Shown: positions 44,869 to 54,510, counted from the first letter of the stretch. The stretch is DNA of 59,799 nucleotides from Aeromonas taiwanensis (GCF_000820165.1 NZ_CDDD01000091.1:1-59799), one strand, 5' to 3'. Numbers and translations: made by a program. Notes: generated by a model from the letters alone, not told the origin.

Positions 44869-45767
44869 TGATTCCCGCCCCCACCGAGATCCTGGCGGAT
44901 CAACCAACCGTCACCCGGCGCCGGCTGCGTCGCCACTGGCTGCCCGCCCTGGTGCTGCTGCCGTTCGTTCTCCTGATGATCCTGTTCCAGCTCGCTCCCA
45001 TGGTGTGGGTGCTGGTGGGCAGTTTTCAGACTCCGGACGGTTGGGGCCTCGACTACTACCGGGAGATTTTGAGCTCTCCCTTCTACCTGCAATCGTTCGG
45101 CAACTCCTTGCGCATCGCCGGTATCGCCAGCCTGGCGGGGCTCGCCATCGGCACGCTCGGGGCGGCGGCGCTGCGCCACAGTGGCGAGCGGGTGAAACGG
45201 CTGCTGCTGGCCTTTGTCACCATGACCGGCAATTTCAGCGGCGTGCCGCTGGCCTTCGCCTTCATCATCATTCTCGGCATCAATGGCGCCGTGACCCTGC
45301 TGCTGAAATCCTGGGGCCTCATCGACGGCTTCAACCTCTACTCCGGCACCGGTCTCATCCTCATCTACACCTACTTCCAGATCCCGCTCGCCCTGCTGCT
45401 GCTCTATCCGGCGTTCGATGCGCTGCAGGATGAGTGGCCCCAGGCCGCCGCCCTGCTGGGGGCGAGCAAGAGCCAATATGTCTGGCACGTGGCGCTGCCG
45501 GTGCTCACCCCCGCCCTGCTCGGCACCCTGATCATCCTGTTCGCCAACGCGGTGGGGGCCTATGCCTCCGCCTATGCCCTCACCACCGGCAACTTCAACC
45601 TGGTGACCATCCGGGTGGCCAGCCTGGTCTCCGGCGACATCTTCCTCGAGCCGAACATGGCGGCGGCGCTGGCGGTGATCCTGATGGTGCTGCTGGGAGT
45701 AGTGACGGCCACCAACCAGTGGCTGCTGAAAAAGAGCTACGTGAACAGGGGGCAAACCCATGCATGA
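44868..45767 (+). CDS. ABC transporter permease 1
   Basis: The 299-residue permease has six predicted helices and the EAA loop ALLGASKSQYVWHVALPVLTPALLG. It resembles PhnU-type permeases of the iron/thiamine/phosphonate group. Its ATG overlaps the preceding stop (TGATG) and its end overlaps the next gene by eight bases, so the operon is tightly coupled. It pairs with permease 2 to form the membrane channel. Confidence 0.9.
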   Translation: MIPAPTEILADQPTVTRRRLRRHWLPALVLLPFVLLMILFQLAPMVWVLVGSFQTPDGWGLDYYREILSSPFYLQSFGNSLRIAGIASLAGLAIGTLGAAALRHSGERVKRLLLAFVTMTGNFSGVPLAFAFIIILGINGAVTLLLKSWGLIDGFNLYSGTGLILIYTYFQIPLALLLLYPAFDALQDEWPQAAALLGASKSQYVWHVALPVLTPALLGTLIILFANAVGAYASAYALTTGNFNLVTIRVASLVSGDIFLEPNMAAALAVILMVLLGVVTATNQWLLKKSYVNRGQTHA

Positions 45768-46536
45768 CCTGAAACCTGGCTGGCCGCGCTGGGTGCTGGG
45801 GGCCCTGGTGGCCACCCTGCTGTTGCCGCTGCTGGCCACCTTTCTCTACTCCATCTCCACCCGCTGGGGGGCCACCCTGCTGCCGGACGGCTTTACCCTC
45901 GACTGGTATCGCCAGCTCTGGGGCGACCCGCGCTTTCTCGCGGCCTTTGGCCGCAGCCTCCTGGTCTGCTTCGCCACCCTGCTGCTGGGGACCCTGGTGC
46001 TGGTGCCCACCGTGCTGGTGGTGGCCTACTACTTCCCCAGGCTGGATCCCTGGATGAACCTGTTGATCCTGCTCCCCTTCGCGGTGCCGCCCGTGGTCTC
46101 CTCGGTGGGCCTGCTGCAGATCTACGCCGACGGCGTCCTGCCCATCATCGGCACGCCGTGGATCCTGGTGGGCACCTGGTTCACCGTGGTGCTCCCCTTC
46201 ATGTACCGGGCGCTGGCCAACAGCCTGCAGGGGGTGCCGCTCAGGGATCTGATGGATGCCGCCCACCTGCTGGGGGCGAGCAGCGGCCGCGCCTTTCTGC
46301 TGGTGGTGATCCCCTGCCTGCGCAAGGGACTGCTGGCGGCGCTGTTTCTGTCGCTCTCCTTCCTGCTCGGCGAGTTCGTGTTCGCCAACATGCTGGTAGG
46401 CACCCGTTACGAGACCCTGCAGGTCTACCTCTACAACATGCGTTCGACCTCGGGCCACTTCACCAGCGCACTGGTGATGAGCTACTTCCTGCTGACCCTG
46501 CTGCTCACCTGGGCGGCGAACAGATTTCATCGGTGA
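45760..46536 (+). CDS. ABC transporter permease 2
   Basis: The 258-residue permease has six predicted helices and the EAA loop DAAHLLGASSGRAFLLVVIPCLRKGL. It resembles PhnV-type partners. The ATG at 45760 follows AGGGGG, within the last codons of permease 1. Conserved LLPFAVPPVVSSVGLLQIY lies in the core helices. Confidence 0.9.
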   Translation: MHDLKPGWPRWVLGALVATLLLPLLATFLYSISTRWGATLLPDGFTLDWYRQLWGDPRFLAAFGRSLLVCFATLLLGTLVLVPTVLVVAYYFPRLDPWMNLLILLPFAVPPVVSSVGLLQIYADGVLPIIGTPWILVGTWFTVVLPFMYRALANSLQGVPLRDLMDAAHLLGASSGRAFLLVVIPCLRKGLLAALFLSLSFLLGEFVFANMLVGTRYETLQVYLYNMRSTSGHFTSALVMSYFLLTLLLTWAANRFHR

Positions 46537-46542
46537 ATCAAG

Positions 46543-47550
46543 ATGTTCCATCTAGAAGTGAATCAACTGCACAAATCCTACGGTGACACCAAGGTGTTCG
46601 AGGGGATCGAATTCGGCATCCGCAAGGGGGAGCTGGTGACCCTGCTCGGCCCCTCCGGCTGCGGCAAGTCTACCCTGCTGCGGGCGCTGGCCGGGCTCAC
46701 CCCGGTGGATGGCGGTCAGGTACGGGTGGCCGGTGAGGAGATCACCTGGCAGGCACCCCAGAAGCGGGGCATCGGCATGGTGTTCCAGAGTTATGCGCTG
46801 TTTCCCAACATGACGGTGCGGGACAACGTCGCCTTCGGCCTCAAGATGAAACCCCAGCCGGGGCGGGATCTGGCGGCCAGCGTGCAGGAGGCGCTGGCGC
46901 TGGTGGAGCTGACCGGCTTCGAGCGCCGCTATCCGGCCGAGCTTTCCGGTGGCCAGCGCCAGCGGGTGGCCCTGGCCCGGGCTCTGGTGGTGCAGCCGCG
47001 GATCCTGCTGCTGGACGAGCCGCTCTCGGCGCTGGATGCTCGCATCCGCCGCAGCCTGCGCCAGCAGATCCGCGAGATCCAGCAGCGCCTCGAGCTCACC
47101 ACCATCTTCGTGACCCATGACCAGGAGGAGGCGCTCACCCTGTCGGACCGGATCTTCCTGATGAACAAGGGATCCATCGTCCAGAGCGGCACGCCGGAGG
47201 AGATCTACACCCGCCCCGCCGATGCCTTCGTGGCGAGCTTTATAGGCCACTACAACCTGCTGAGCGCCGAGCAGGGCAAGTCCCTGTTCGGCCCCCGCTA
47301 TCGCCACAAGCTGGCCCTGCGGCCCGAGTCCATCGCCCTGCTGCCGGCCGGCACCCGGTGCGAGGATCCCTGCCTGCCCGGCGTCATCGCCCACCAGCAG
47401 TTGCTCGGCAACGTTATCCGCTACCAGGTGACCTGCGAAGCAGGGATGCTCACGGTGGACTGCCTCAACCGCTCGGCCCGGGATCTGCTGCCGGTGGGCA
47501 GTGCCGTGACCCTGGCGGTGGCCCGGGATCAACTCTGTGAGGTAGCATAA
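46543..47550 (+). CDS. ABC transporter ATP-binding protein
   Basis: The 335-residue ATPase has Walker A GPSGCGKST (36-44), Q-loop MVFQSYALFPNMTVRDNV, signature LSGGQRQRVALARAL, Walker B ILLLDEPLSALD and switch His in FVTHDQEEA. A C-terminal TOBE-like domain follows (about 240-335; LALRPESIALLP). It energises the two permeases just upstream and is PhnT/PotA-like. The ribosome-binding site is weak, with six bases separating it from the permease stop, so it likely depends on translational coupling. Confidence 0.93.
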   Translation: MFHLEVNQLHKSYGDTKVFEGIEFGIRKGELVTLLGPSGCGKSTLLRALAGLTPVDGGQVRVAGEEITWQAPQKRGIGMVFQSYALFPNMTVRDNVAFGLKMKPQPGRDLAASVQEALALVELTGFERRYPAELSGGQRQRVALARALVVQPRILLLDEPLSALDARIRRSLRQQIREIQQRLELTTIFVTHDQEEALTLSDRIFLMNKGSIVQSGTPEEIYTRPADAFVASFIGHYNLLSAEQGKSLFGPRYRHKLALRPESIALLPAGTRCEDPCLPGVIAHQQLLGNVIRYQVTCEAGMLTVDCLNRSARDLLPVGSAVTLAVARDQLCEVA

Positions 47551-47615
47551 CGCCATGAATCCCATTCTTTTTTCGACCGGCATGCCGAGGCAGGCCATCA
47601 CCGCAAGGAGCCCCC

Positions 47616-48275
47616 ATGACGCTGGCACTGTTTGATCTGGACGAGACCCTGATAGCGGGAGATTCCGCCAGCCTCTGGCTGGAGTACATGGTGGCCCAGG
47701 GGCTGGCCCCGGTGGACATGGTGGCCGAGGAGCAGGCCATGATGTCCCTCTACCATCAGGGCAAGATGGACATGCACCAGTACATGGCCTTCACCCTGCA
47801 GCCCCTGGCGGGCAAGGAGCGCCAATGGCTGGATCAGCAGTGCCACCACTTCGCCGAGCAGGTGCTGCGCGATCGACTCTACCCCGAGGGGCTGGCGCGC
47901 ATCGAATGGCACAGGGAGCAGGGCCACACCCTGGTGCTCATCTCCGCCTCGGGGGAACATCTGGTGTCCCCCATGGCCCGGATGCTGGGAATGGATCACT
48001 GCGTGGCCATCCAGCTGGACGAGGAAGAGGGACGGCTGACCGGCCAGACCCGAGGCACCCTGAGCTTCCGGGAGGGCAAGGTGGCCCGCATCAACCAGCT
48101 GTTTACGGACCTGGCCAACCCCTGGCAGGAGAGCTTCGGCTACAGCGACTCCCACAACGATCTGCCCCTGCTGCGGGCGGTGTCTCACCCCCATGCGGTC
48201 AACCCGGCCCCCGCGCTGCGCCAGTGTGCCTCGGAGCTTGGCTGGCCCCTGCTCCACTGGGCGACAGAAGCCTGA
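47616..48275 (+). CDS. HAD-IB family phosphatase
   Basis: The 219-residue hydrolase has the HAD motif I DLDETL with nucleophile Asp7 and acid Asp9, motif II ISASGEH, a conserved Lys in EGKVARINQL and motif III/IV GYSDSHNDLPLL. The helical cap between residues 15 and 90 is of the C1 (phosphoserine phosphatase) type. An AAGGAG ribosome-binding site precedes the ATG, 65 bases after the ATPase gene. It is probably the last operon gene and may remove phosphate from the product of the phosphodiesterase. Specific substrate unknown. Confidence 0.87.
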   Translation: MTLALFDLDETLIAGDSASLWLEYMVAQGLAPVDMVAEEQAMMSLYHQGKMDMHQYMAFTLQPLAGKERQWLDQQCHHFAEQVLRDRLYPEGLARIEWHREQGHTLVLISASGEHLVSPMARMLGMDHCVAIQLDEEEGRLTGQTRGTLSFREGKVARINQLFTDLANPWQESFGYSDSHNDLPLLRAVSHPHAVNPAPALRQCASELGWPLLHWATEA

Positions 48276-48287
48276 GCCCGGAATGCA

Positions 48288-48310
48288 GAAGAGGCCCTCA
48301 GGCCTCTTCC
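48288..48310. terminator. Terminator after the HAD gene
   Basis: AGAGGCC and GGCCTCT pair around CTCA, followed by TCCTTG. The stop codon of the convergent GGDEF gene lies inside this hairpin. Confidence 0.65.
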
Positions 48311-49905
48311 TTGCGCAACCCCCTGTCATCCGGGGGCGAATCCTCCTGGCCTGCCGGAATGCTTGCCCCGACATAGATGCGGTTCTTGCCATCCCGCTTG
48401 GCGCGGTAGACCTCGGCATCGACGCTGGCGAGCAGCGCCTTGGCATCGAGACCGGGGGCACTCGCCACCAGGCCACCGCTGAGGGTGATCCCGAGCCCGG
48501 GTTCGCGCCAGTCCAGTGCCGCCACCCCCTTGCGAAACTGCTCCAGCAGCATCTGGCAGAAGTGCACGTCCGGGTTGGCCAACAGCACTACCAGCTCCTC
48601 GCCGCCGTAGCGGCAGACCCAGCCATGGTCCCCCAGCAGCCGGGTACCAAAACTCGCTACCCGCTTGAGCACCACATCCCCGGTCTGGTGGCCATAGGTG
48701 TCGTTGACCCCCTTGAAGTCATCGAGATCGATCATGGCCAGGCAAAAGACGTGCTGCTCCAGCAGCAGCCGGTTCAGGCGCTCGTCGAAGAAACGGCGGT
48801 TGTAGAGGCCGGTCAGCTTGTCCAGATTCGCCTGCTGGCGCGCCTCATGGTAATCCTTGCTCACCTCGGCCAGCTCGGCATAGACATGTCTTAGCTCGCG
48901 CATCCCCCCGTGGGGAGCCTCCTCGGGCCTTGTCCTGCTGGCGCGGATCATGGTGGAGATCTCGTCCAGCATGCGCCTGAAATAGCGGGACCAGAACAGC
49001 GCCAGCACCACATAGAGCACGCTGGCCAGCACGATGACCCCCAGCACGTTGAGCAAGGCACTCTTCACCACCGCCTGGATGCTGGAGGCAGGCAACACGC
49101 TGATCAGCACCCAGTTGCGCTCCGGCAGCCGACTGTAGGCCACAAACTGCTGCGAGCTCTGATCCAGGAAGAGCCCATCCTCTTTGCTGAAGCGGGAGAG
49201 CCAGTCCGGGTGGGTCATGGATTTGAGCAGGCGGGACGGGTCGGGATGGGCCAGCACCTTGCCAGACTGATTGATGATCATCTGGTAGCCGCTGCTCCCC
49301 TGGCGGTTCAGCTGGGCCGAGAAGGGGGCCAGGATGGCATCGACCGCGAGGACCCCGCGCACCTTGCCCTCCTTGTCGGTCAGGGCGCGCGCCAGGGCGA
49401 TCACCAGATTGCCGTTGGTGTAGTCGTAATAGGGCTCGGTCCAGACCATCTTGCCCACGTGCTGGCTAGCCAGCTGATACCAGGGGCGCACTCTGGGATC
49501 GAAGTTGGCATCCGCCTGCCACTCGGGGTAGATCAGCATCTGGCGCTCGGCGGTGCCGACATAGATGTAGACCAGGTCGGCCATGACGCCCTTGTAGAGC
49601 CGCCACTCCTTCAGATAGGTCTCGGTGTTCTTCAGGTGGGGACCACTGATGTCCTCCACCTTCATCTGGTCGTAGATGAGGGTGAACTGACGCTCCATCT
49701 CGTGCAGATAGGGCTCGATGAAGACGTGGCGCAACTGGTGGTTGGTGGCGAGCAGGCGCTGTTGCAGCTCCTTTTGCAGGCTGCGCTCCATGTGCAGGTA
49801 ATAGATGGCGCCCAGCATCAGCACGGGGATGAAGAGCACCAACAGGCCCAGACGCATACGGGCGACCAGGGACCAGGTCTTTCTGGAAACTGCCTGTTTC
49901 GCCAA
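48298..49905 (-). CDS. Membrane dCache-GGDEF protein
   Basis: The 535-residue protein has TM1 at about 18-38, a periplasmic double-Cache sensor (RPWYQLASQHVGKMVWTEPYYDYTNGNLVIALARAL, then VLAVDAILAPF), TM2 at about 285-308 and a GGDEF domain whose active-site motif is RYGGEEL. Glu in the third position is compatible with activity, but Leu replaces Phe. No RxxD inhibitory site precedes the motif. The start is a TTG at 49905 with GGGGAG six bases upstream; the first ATG (codon 17) has no site and would cut into TM1. Likely a ligand-controlled diguanylate cyclase. Confidence 0.88.
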   Translation of the reverse strand: MAKQAVSRKTWSLVARMRLGLLVLFIPVLMLGAIYYLHMERSLQKELQQRLLATNHQLRHVFIEPYLHEMERQFTLIYDQMKVEDISGPHLKNTETYLKEWRLYKGVMADLVYIYVGTAERQMLIYPEWQADANFDPRVRPWYQLASQHVGKMVWTEPYYDYTNGNLVIALARALTDKEGKVRGVLAVDAILAPFSAQLNRQGSSGYQMIINQSGKVLAHPDPSRLLKSMTHPDWLSRFSKEDGLFLDQSSQQFVAYSRLPERNWVLISVLPASSIQAVVKSALLNVLGVIVLASVLYVVLALFWSRYFRRMLDEISTMIRASRTRPEEAPHGGMRELRHVYAELAEVSKDYHEARQQANLDKLTGLYNRRFFDERLNRLLLEQHVFCLAMIDLDDFKGVNDTYGHQTGDVVLKRVASFGTRLLGDHGWVCRYGGEELVVLLANPDVHFCQMLLEQFRKGVAALDWREPGLGITLSGGLVASAPGLDAKALLASVDAEVYRAKRDGKNRIYVGASIPAGQEDSPPDDRGLRKEEA

Positions 49906-50013
49906 CCCTGACTCCCCTATACCCTGACGTCGTGTAGTGTCAGAATATCAGCCCCGCCTGATGGCGTCCAAAGGGAAGCGTGCCATGTGGCCAACGAGAA
50001 GGAACTGGCTTGG

Positions 50014-50454
50014 ATGTTGAACCCGGACCTGCTGACCGCGCTCCATTACTGCGCCGTGATCACCCTGACCGGTGCCATCACTTCGCAATACTTCCTGTTT
50101 CGGCGCGGCATGTCCATCGAGCAGGTGCGCAAGCTGCTGCTGGCGGACAGCCTGGCCGCGCTGGCCTTGCTGCTCATCTTCATCACCGGCGTGCTGCTGG
50201 TGCTCGCCCACCCGCAGCCTCCCTCCACCCTGTTCGCCAATCCCGGCTACCGCACCAAGCTGCTGCTCTTCTTCACCATGGCCATCAGCTTCGGCTACCC
50301 CAGCCGGCTGTTCCATCGCTGGCGCCGCTCCCTGCGCCAGGGACGGGCCCCCATCGTCTCTACCCAGCAGCAGCTCTGGGTGATCTGGATCCTGAGGGGC
50401 AACCTGCTGATGCTCGCCCTGCTGCCTCTGCTCGCCAAACTGGCCGGCCGCTGA
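50014..50454 (+). CDS. DUF2214 family membrane protein
   Basis: The 146-residue protein has four predicted helices with the DUF2214 pattern (LLTALHYCAVITLTGAITSQYFLF, then NPGYRTKLLLFFTMAISFGYPS and VIWILRGNLLMLALLPLLAKL). Function is unknown. The ATG at 50014 places the family start near the N-terminus and has GAAGGA ten bases upstream. A GTG at 49987 with AAGGGAAG eight bases upstream would add nine residues and cannot be excluded. It is divergent from the Cache-GGDEF gene. Confidence 0.75.
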   Translation: MLNPDLLTALHYCAVITLTGAITSQYFLFRRGMSIEQVRKLLLADSLAALALLLIFITGVLLVLAHPQPPSTLFANPGYRTKLLLFFTMAISFGYPSRLFHRWRRSLRQGRAPIVSTQQQLWVIWILRGNLLMLALLPLLAKLAGR

Positions 50455-50573
50455 ACCAGCCGCCCTGGTCATGCCCGTGCCGATGCAAATCGCTGGCGAC
50501 AAACGCCCCCGCACACGGGTATCGTACTGACGGGGCCAGAGTGCCCGCGACCGTTTCTCAGGGATGATTTCGT

Positions 50574-51482
50574 ATGCGTTCAAACATGATGTTACTGATG
50601 GCCGCCGCCATCTGGGGGCTGGGCTTCGTCGCCCAGCGTCTGGGGATGGATCACATGGGGCCCTTCACCTTCAACGGCCTGCGCTTTCTGCTCGGCGCCT
50701 TCTCCCTGCTGCCCCTGCTGTGGTGGCTCAAGTCACGCCAGCCCAGGCAGCCAGCCGGGCAACCGTCCGGGGATAGACGCCAGCTGCTGATCGGGGGCCT
50801 GCTGGCCGGGGGAGTGCTCTTCTCCGCCGCCTCCCTGCAACAGGTGGGGCTGCTCTACACTACGGCCGCCAAGGCGGGCTTCATCACCGGCCTTTACATC
50901 ATTCTGGTGCCTGTCATCGGCCTGGCCCTGCGCCACAAGACGGGAGCCAACACCTGGATCGGCGCCCTCATCGCCATGGCCGGGCTCTACTACCTCAGCG
51001 TCACCGAGGAGTTCACCATCGGCTACGGCGATCTGCTGCAGGTGGTGGGCGCCCTGTTCTGGGCCGTGCATCTGCTGGTGCTGGATCACTACTCCAACCG
51101 GGTCGCCCCCATTCGCCTCGCCGGGGTACAATTCGTGGTGTGCGGCCTGCTCAGCCTGATCACGGCGTTCGCCATCGAGACCCCGACCCTCTCCGGTGCC
51201 GTCGCCGGCTGGCAGGCGCTGCTCTACGCGGGCCTGGTCTCGGTCGGTATCGGCTACACCCTGCAGGTGGTCGGTCAGCGGGGCGCCCATCCGGCCCATG
51301 CCGCCATCATCCTCAGCCTGGAAACGGTGTTCGCCGCCATCGGCGGTGTCCTGCTGCTGGGGGAACACCTGGACGAGCGGGCCATCGTCGGCTGCGCCCT
51401 GATGCTGGCGGGCATGCTCATCTCCCAGATCCGGCTGCGCTGGTGGTGGAAGTCCCGCCGGGACAAGGTGCCCAGCCAGTGA
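50574..51482 (+). CDS. EamA/DMT superfamily transporter
   Basis: The 302-residue protein has ten predicted helices in two EamA repeats, the first starting MMLLMAAAIWGLGFVAQRLGMDHMGPFTFNGLRFLLG, the second YGDLLQVVGALFWAVHLLVLDHYS. Family members export amino acids, metabolites or drugs. The ending ILSLETVFAAIGGVLLLGEHLDERAIVGCALMLAG is typical. The ATG follows CAGGGATG at a good distance. It is monocistronic and ends in a strong terminator. Confidence 0.93.
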   Translation: MRSNMMLLMAAAIWGLGFVAQRLGMDHMGPFTFNGLRFLLGAFSLLPLLWWLKSRQPRQPAGQPSGDRRQLLIGGLLAGGVLFSAASLQQVGLLYTTAAKAGFITGLYIILVPVIGLALRHKTGANTWIGALIAMAGLYYLSVTEEFTIGYGDLLQVVGALFWAVHLLVLDHYSNRVAPIRLAGVQFVVCGLLSLITAFAIETPTLSGAVAGWQALLYAGLVSVGIGYTLQVVGQRGAHPAHAAIILSLETVFAAIGGVLLLGEHLDERAIVGCALMLAGMLISQIRLRWWWKSRRDKVPSQ

Positions 51483-51486
51483 ATGC

Positions 51487-51515
51487 AAAGAGGAGCCGAT
51501 ATGGCTCCTCTTTCG
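51487..51515. terminator. Terminator between convergent genes
   Basis: AAAGAGGAGCC pairs perfectly with GGCTCCTCTTT around GATAT, followed by CGTCTTT. Confidence 0.85.
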
Positions 51516-51544
51516 TCTTTACGAACCCCGGTATGCGTCGCCAC

Positions 51545-52405
51545 TCAGCCTTGCACGCTGGAGCAGAAGCTCACGTCGTCCCGTAGCGGATCGTTGCTCA
51601 CGCTGTGGTAGAGCTCGAAGCAGGGGCCGTCGCCAAAGGCCAGCCCGGCAGAGACGATGTCGCCGATGTGCTCCTGCCAGCGCGGCCCGTACTGGCTGCG
51701 ATCCGTGATGAGGTAGCGGGACTGGGCGTAGCGCCCGGCGGGAATGCCCTGGGTCTCCACCTCCCCCGTTCCCTGAGTGCCTGCCGGCACCGTGATGCCG
51801 ATATCGGTGCGGCACTGGGCCGGTGGCGTCACCTCGGGGTTGTCGTGGTAGATGAAGATCCACTCCCCGTCCGCCAGGCCGCGGGTGGCCGCCCACTGGT
51901 GCAGCCGGCCACAGACCGCGTCATACCCCTCCCCGTAAGGTCCCGTCACCCGGATGTAGGCCAGGGTACGCGCGTCCATTTCAACCGTCTTCATGATGTT
52001 GCTCCTTGCTGATGAGTGGCCTTCAGCATAGGGGTCCGGCTCGAAGCGCGCGTGTCCCTCCTTGCGCTCCAGGTGTCCATTCTTGCTCTCCTGGCGGCGA
52101 AACGCCCCCGGGGTGCAGCCATAGTGGCGACGAAACGCCTTGGCGAAGGCCTGGGAGCTGCCGAGCCCCGCCCCCAGGGCGATGGCGGTGATGCTGGCGT
52201 CGGTATAGCGCAGCTGCCAGGCGGCTCGCTGCATGCGCAGGCGGCGGCACATCTCGCCAGGGGCCTCGCCGGTGACGGCGGTGAAGACCCGGTGGAAGTG
52301 GTAGAGGGAGAGACAGGCTCGCGCGGCCAGCGCCTCGATGGAGAGGTCCGGATCCTGCTCCAGCGCCCGCACCACCGGCAGCAGGCGGCGACGATAATCG
52401 ATCAT
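51545..52405 (-). CDS. AraC family regulator with GyrI-like effector domain
   Basis: The 286-residue protein has two AraC helix-turn-helix motifs at the N-terminus (IEALAARACLSLYHFHRVFTAVTG and ITAIALGAGLGSSQAFAKAFRRHYGCTPGAFR). A C-terminal GyrI/SbmC-like domain (about 135-285; LAYIRVTGPYGEGYDAVCGRLHQW, DIGITVPAG) follows. This layout is that of Rob- and BltR-type multidrug regulators. Its ATG overlaps the stop of the upstream acetyltransferase gene by four bases, so they form one operon. Effector probably a hydrophobic or cationic compound. Confidence 0.9.
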   Translation of the reverse strand: MIDYRRRLLPVVRALEQDPDLSIEALAARACLSLYHFHRVFTAVTGEAPGEMCRRLRMQRAAWQLRYTDASITAIALGAGLGSSQAFAKAFRRHYGCTPGAFRRQESKNGHLERKEGHARFEPDPYAEGHSSARSNIMKTVEMDARTLAYIRVTGPYGEGYDAVCGRLHQWAATRGLADGEWIFIYHDNPEVTPPAQCRTDIGITVPAGTQGTGEVETQGIPAGRYAQSRYLITDRSQYGPRWQEHIGDIVSAGLAFGDGPCFELYHSVSNDPLRDDVSFCSSVQG

Positions 52406-52890
52406 GGGCGCAGCCTGGCCATGTAGAGGGTGTCCATCAGCTGGCCGTGGCGCATGCCGTATTCCCGAGCGATCCCCTCCTGCACGAACCCAGCCTTGCG
52501 ATAGAGGGCCTGAGCCGCCTCGTTGTCACTCCAGACGGTGAGCTCGAGGCGGGTCAACCCGAGCCAGTTATCCGCCAGATCGATGGCGGCCGCCATCAGG
52601 GCACTGCCCACGCCACGCCCGGCCCAGTCGTCGCGCACCGCCATGCCGAGGCCCGCCACGTGGCGCCGGCGCGGGTTGGGCTCTTGCCACAGGGTCAGAT
52701 TACCCACCACCAGGCCATCGGACTCGGCCACCAGCACGGTGACGCCGTCTCGCGGTTCGAGCCGCTGCTGCCAGTGATGCAGCGAGGCGAAGGGGAGTTG
52801 CAGGGTGCCGGCCTGGGCTTGGGGCATGGCGTAAAGATCGCGCAGGGCGGGGGCATCCTCGGGACCGGCGCGGCGAACAATAATGGACAT
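52402..52890 (-). CDS. GNAT N-acetyltransferase, AaaT/YhhY-like
   Basis: The 162-residue enzyme closely follows E. coli YhhY (AaaT, an L-amino acid N-acetyltransferase): TLQLPFASLHHWQQRL like TLQVPHPSDHMWQERL, HVAGLGMAVRDDWAGRGVGSALM as acetyl-CoA motif A, and a final REYGMRHGQLMDTLYMARL. The ATG at 52890 follows GGAGG by four bases. A long open frame continues upstream, but it is antisense to catalase and is not coding. It leads the operon with the AraC-GyrI gene and is divergent from catalase. Confidence 0.9.
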   Translation of the reverse strand: MSIIVRRAGPEDAPALRDLYAMPQAQAGTLQLPFASLHHWQQRLEPRDGVTVLVAESDGLVVGNLTLWQEPNPRRRHVAGLGMAVRDDWAGRGVGSALMAAAIDLADNWLGLTRLELTVWSDNEAAQALYRKAGFVQEGIAREYGMRHGQLMDTLYMARLRP

Positions 52891-53040
52891 GAGACCTCCT
52901 TGGCTATGACCCATCTTGCCGCAAAATCTGCTCCCGTCGCCATACCCATCAGCGAAACCAATCAAAGGGTTAGGAACACTCCATTGGAGCCGGACGCGCC
53001 ACTCCCCTAGTCTGACCGCACGCCAACAAGGAGATCCACC

Positions 53041-54486
53041 ATGACCGACAAGACCCTGCACAGCGCCAACGGCGCCCCCGTCGTCGACAACAACAACAGC
53101 CTCACCGCCGGCCCGCGCGGCCCCGTCCTGCTGCAGGATGTCTGGTTGCTGGAGAAACTCGCCCATTTCGATCGCGAGCGCATCCCGGAGCGGGTGGTGC
53201 ACGCCAAGGGCTCCGGCGCCTACGGCACCTTCACCGTGACCCACGACATCAGCCAGTTCAGCAAGGCCGACCTGTTCAACGCCATCGGCAAGCAGACCCC
53301 GGTGTTCCTGCGTTTCTCCACCGTAGCCGGCGAGAAGGGTGCCGCCGATGCCGAGCGCGACGTGCGCGGCTTCGCCCTCAAGTTCTACACCGAGCAGGGC
53401 AACTGGGATCTGGTGGGCAACAACACCCCTGTCTTCTTCATCCGCGATCCGCTGAAATTCCCCGACTTCATCCACACCCAGAAGCGGGATCCGCGCACCA
53501 ACCTGCGCAGCGCCACCGCCGCCTGGGACTTCTGGTCCCGCCACCCGGAATCCCTGCACCAGGTCACCATGCTGTTCAGCGACCGCGGCATCCCCAGGAG
53601 CCTGCGCGAGATGAACGGCTACGGCAGCCACACCTTCAGCTTCATCAACGACGCCAACGAGCGCTTCTGGGTCAAGTTCCACTTCAAGACCGAGCAGGGC
53701 CACAGCTTCTACACCGATGAAGAGGCCGCCACCGCCGTCGGCCAGGATAGAGAGACCAGCCAGGCCGACCTCTACAACGCCATCGAGCGCGGCGACTTCC
53801 CGCGCTGGAAGGTCTATGTGCAGGTGATGCCGGAGGCCGAGGCCCACACCAGCAAGGTGCACCCGTTCGATCTCACCAAGGTGTGGCCCCACGGCGACTA
53901 CCCGCTGATCCCGGTCGGCGTGCTGGAGCTCAACCAGAACCCGGACAACTACTTCGCCCACGTGGAGCAGGCCGCCTTCACCCCGGCCAATGTGGTGCCC
54001 GGCATCGGCTTCTCGCCGGATCGCATGCTGCAAGGGCGGCTGTTCTCCTACGGCGACACCCAGCGCTACCGCCTCGGGGTCAACCACGGCCTGCTGCCGG
54101 TCAACGCCCCGCGCTGCCCCTTCCACACCGCGCACCGCGATGGCGCCATGCGCAGCGATGGCAACGGCGGCGCCAGCCCCAACTACCAGCCGAACCGTTT
54201 CGGCACCCAGACCCCGAGCGGCCAGCACGAACCGGCCCTGAGCCTGGAAGGGGCGGCGCTGCACTACGACTTCCGCGACTACGACGCTGACTACTACAGC
54301 CAGCCGGGGGCGCTGTTCCGCCTGATGGACGAGGGGCAGCGCGCACGCCTGGCCGCCAACCTGGCCCGCTCCCTGATCAACGTGCAGGACGACGCCATCG
54401 TCGCGGCCCAGCTCAGCCACTTCGAACAGGCCGACCCCGAGTACGCCCGGCGAGTCGAGCTGGCCCTGGCCGCCTTGCAGCGCTGA
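53041..54486 (+). CDS. katA: Monofunctional haem catalase, small-subunit clade 3
   Basis: Catalase disproportionates hydrogen peroxide. The 481-residue protein has the distal His54 ([12 protein letters not shown]), Asn127 ([20 protein letters not shown]) and proximal haem ligand Tyr337 ([14 protein letters not shown]). Length and NADPH-binding-type residues match clade 3 small-subunit catalases. No signal peptide is present, so it is cytoplasmic. The ATG follows AAGGAGATCCACC. No clear OxyR site could be read in the 150 bp shared with the divergent acetyltransferase gene. Two hairpins follow. Confidence 0.97.
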   Translation: MTDKTLHSANGAPVVDNNNSLTAGPRGPVLLQDVWLLEKLAHFDRERIPERVVHAKGSGAYGTFTVTHDISQFSKADLFNAIGKQTPVFLRFSTVAGEKGAADAERDVRGFALKFYTEQGNWDLVGNNTPVFFIRDPLKFPDFIHTQKRDPRTNLRSATAAWDFWSRHPESLHQVTMLFSDRGIPRSLREMNGYGSHTFSFINDANERFWVKFHFKTEQGHSFYTDEEAATAVGQDRETSQADLYNAIERGDFPRWKVYVQVMPEAEAHTSKVHPFDLTKVWPHGDYPLIPVGVLELNQNPDNYFAHVEQAAFTPANVVPGIGFSPDRMLQGRLFSYGDTQRYRLGVNHGLLPVNAPRCPFHTAHRDGAMRSDGNGGASPNYQPNRFGTQTPSGQHEPALSLEGAALHYDFRDYDADYYSQPGALFRLMDEGQRARLAANLARSLINVQDDAIVAAQLSHFEQADPEYARRVELALAALQR

Positions 54487-54510
54487 TGCCTGCCCGGCAG
54501 ACAAAGAACA

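Noticed and set aside
52891..53040. OxyR binding site for catalase
   Set aside because: No ATAG-N7-CTAT type spacing could be read in the shared promoter region.
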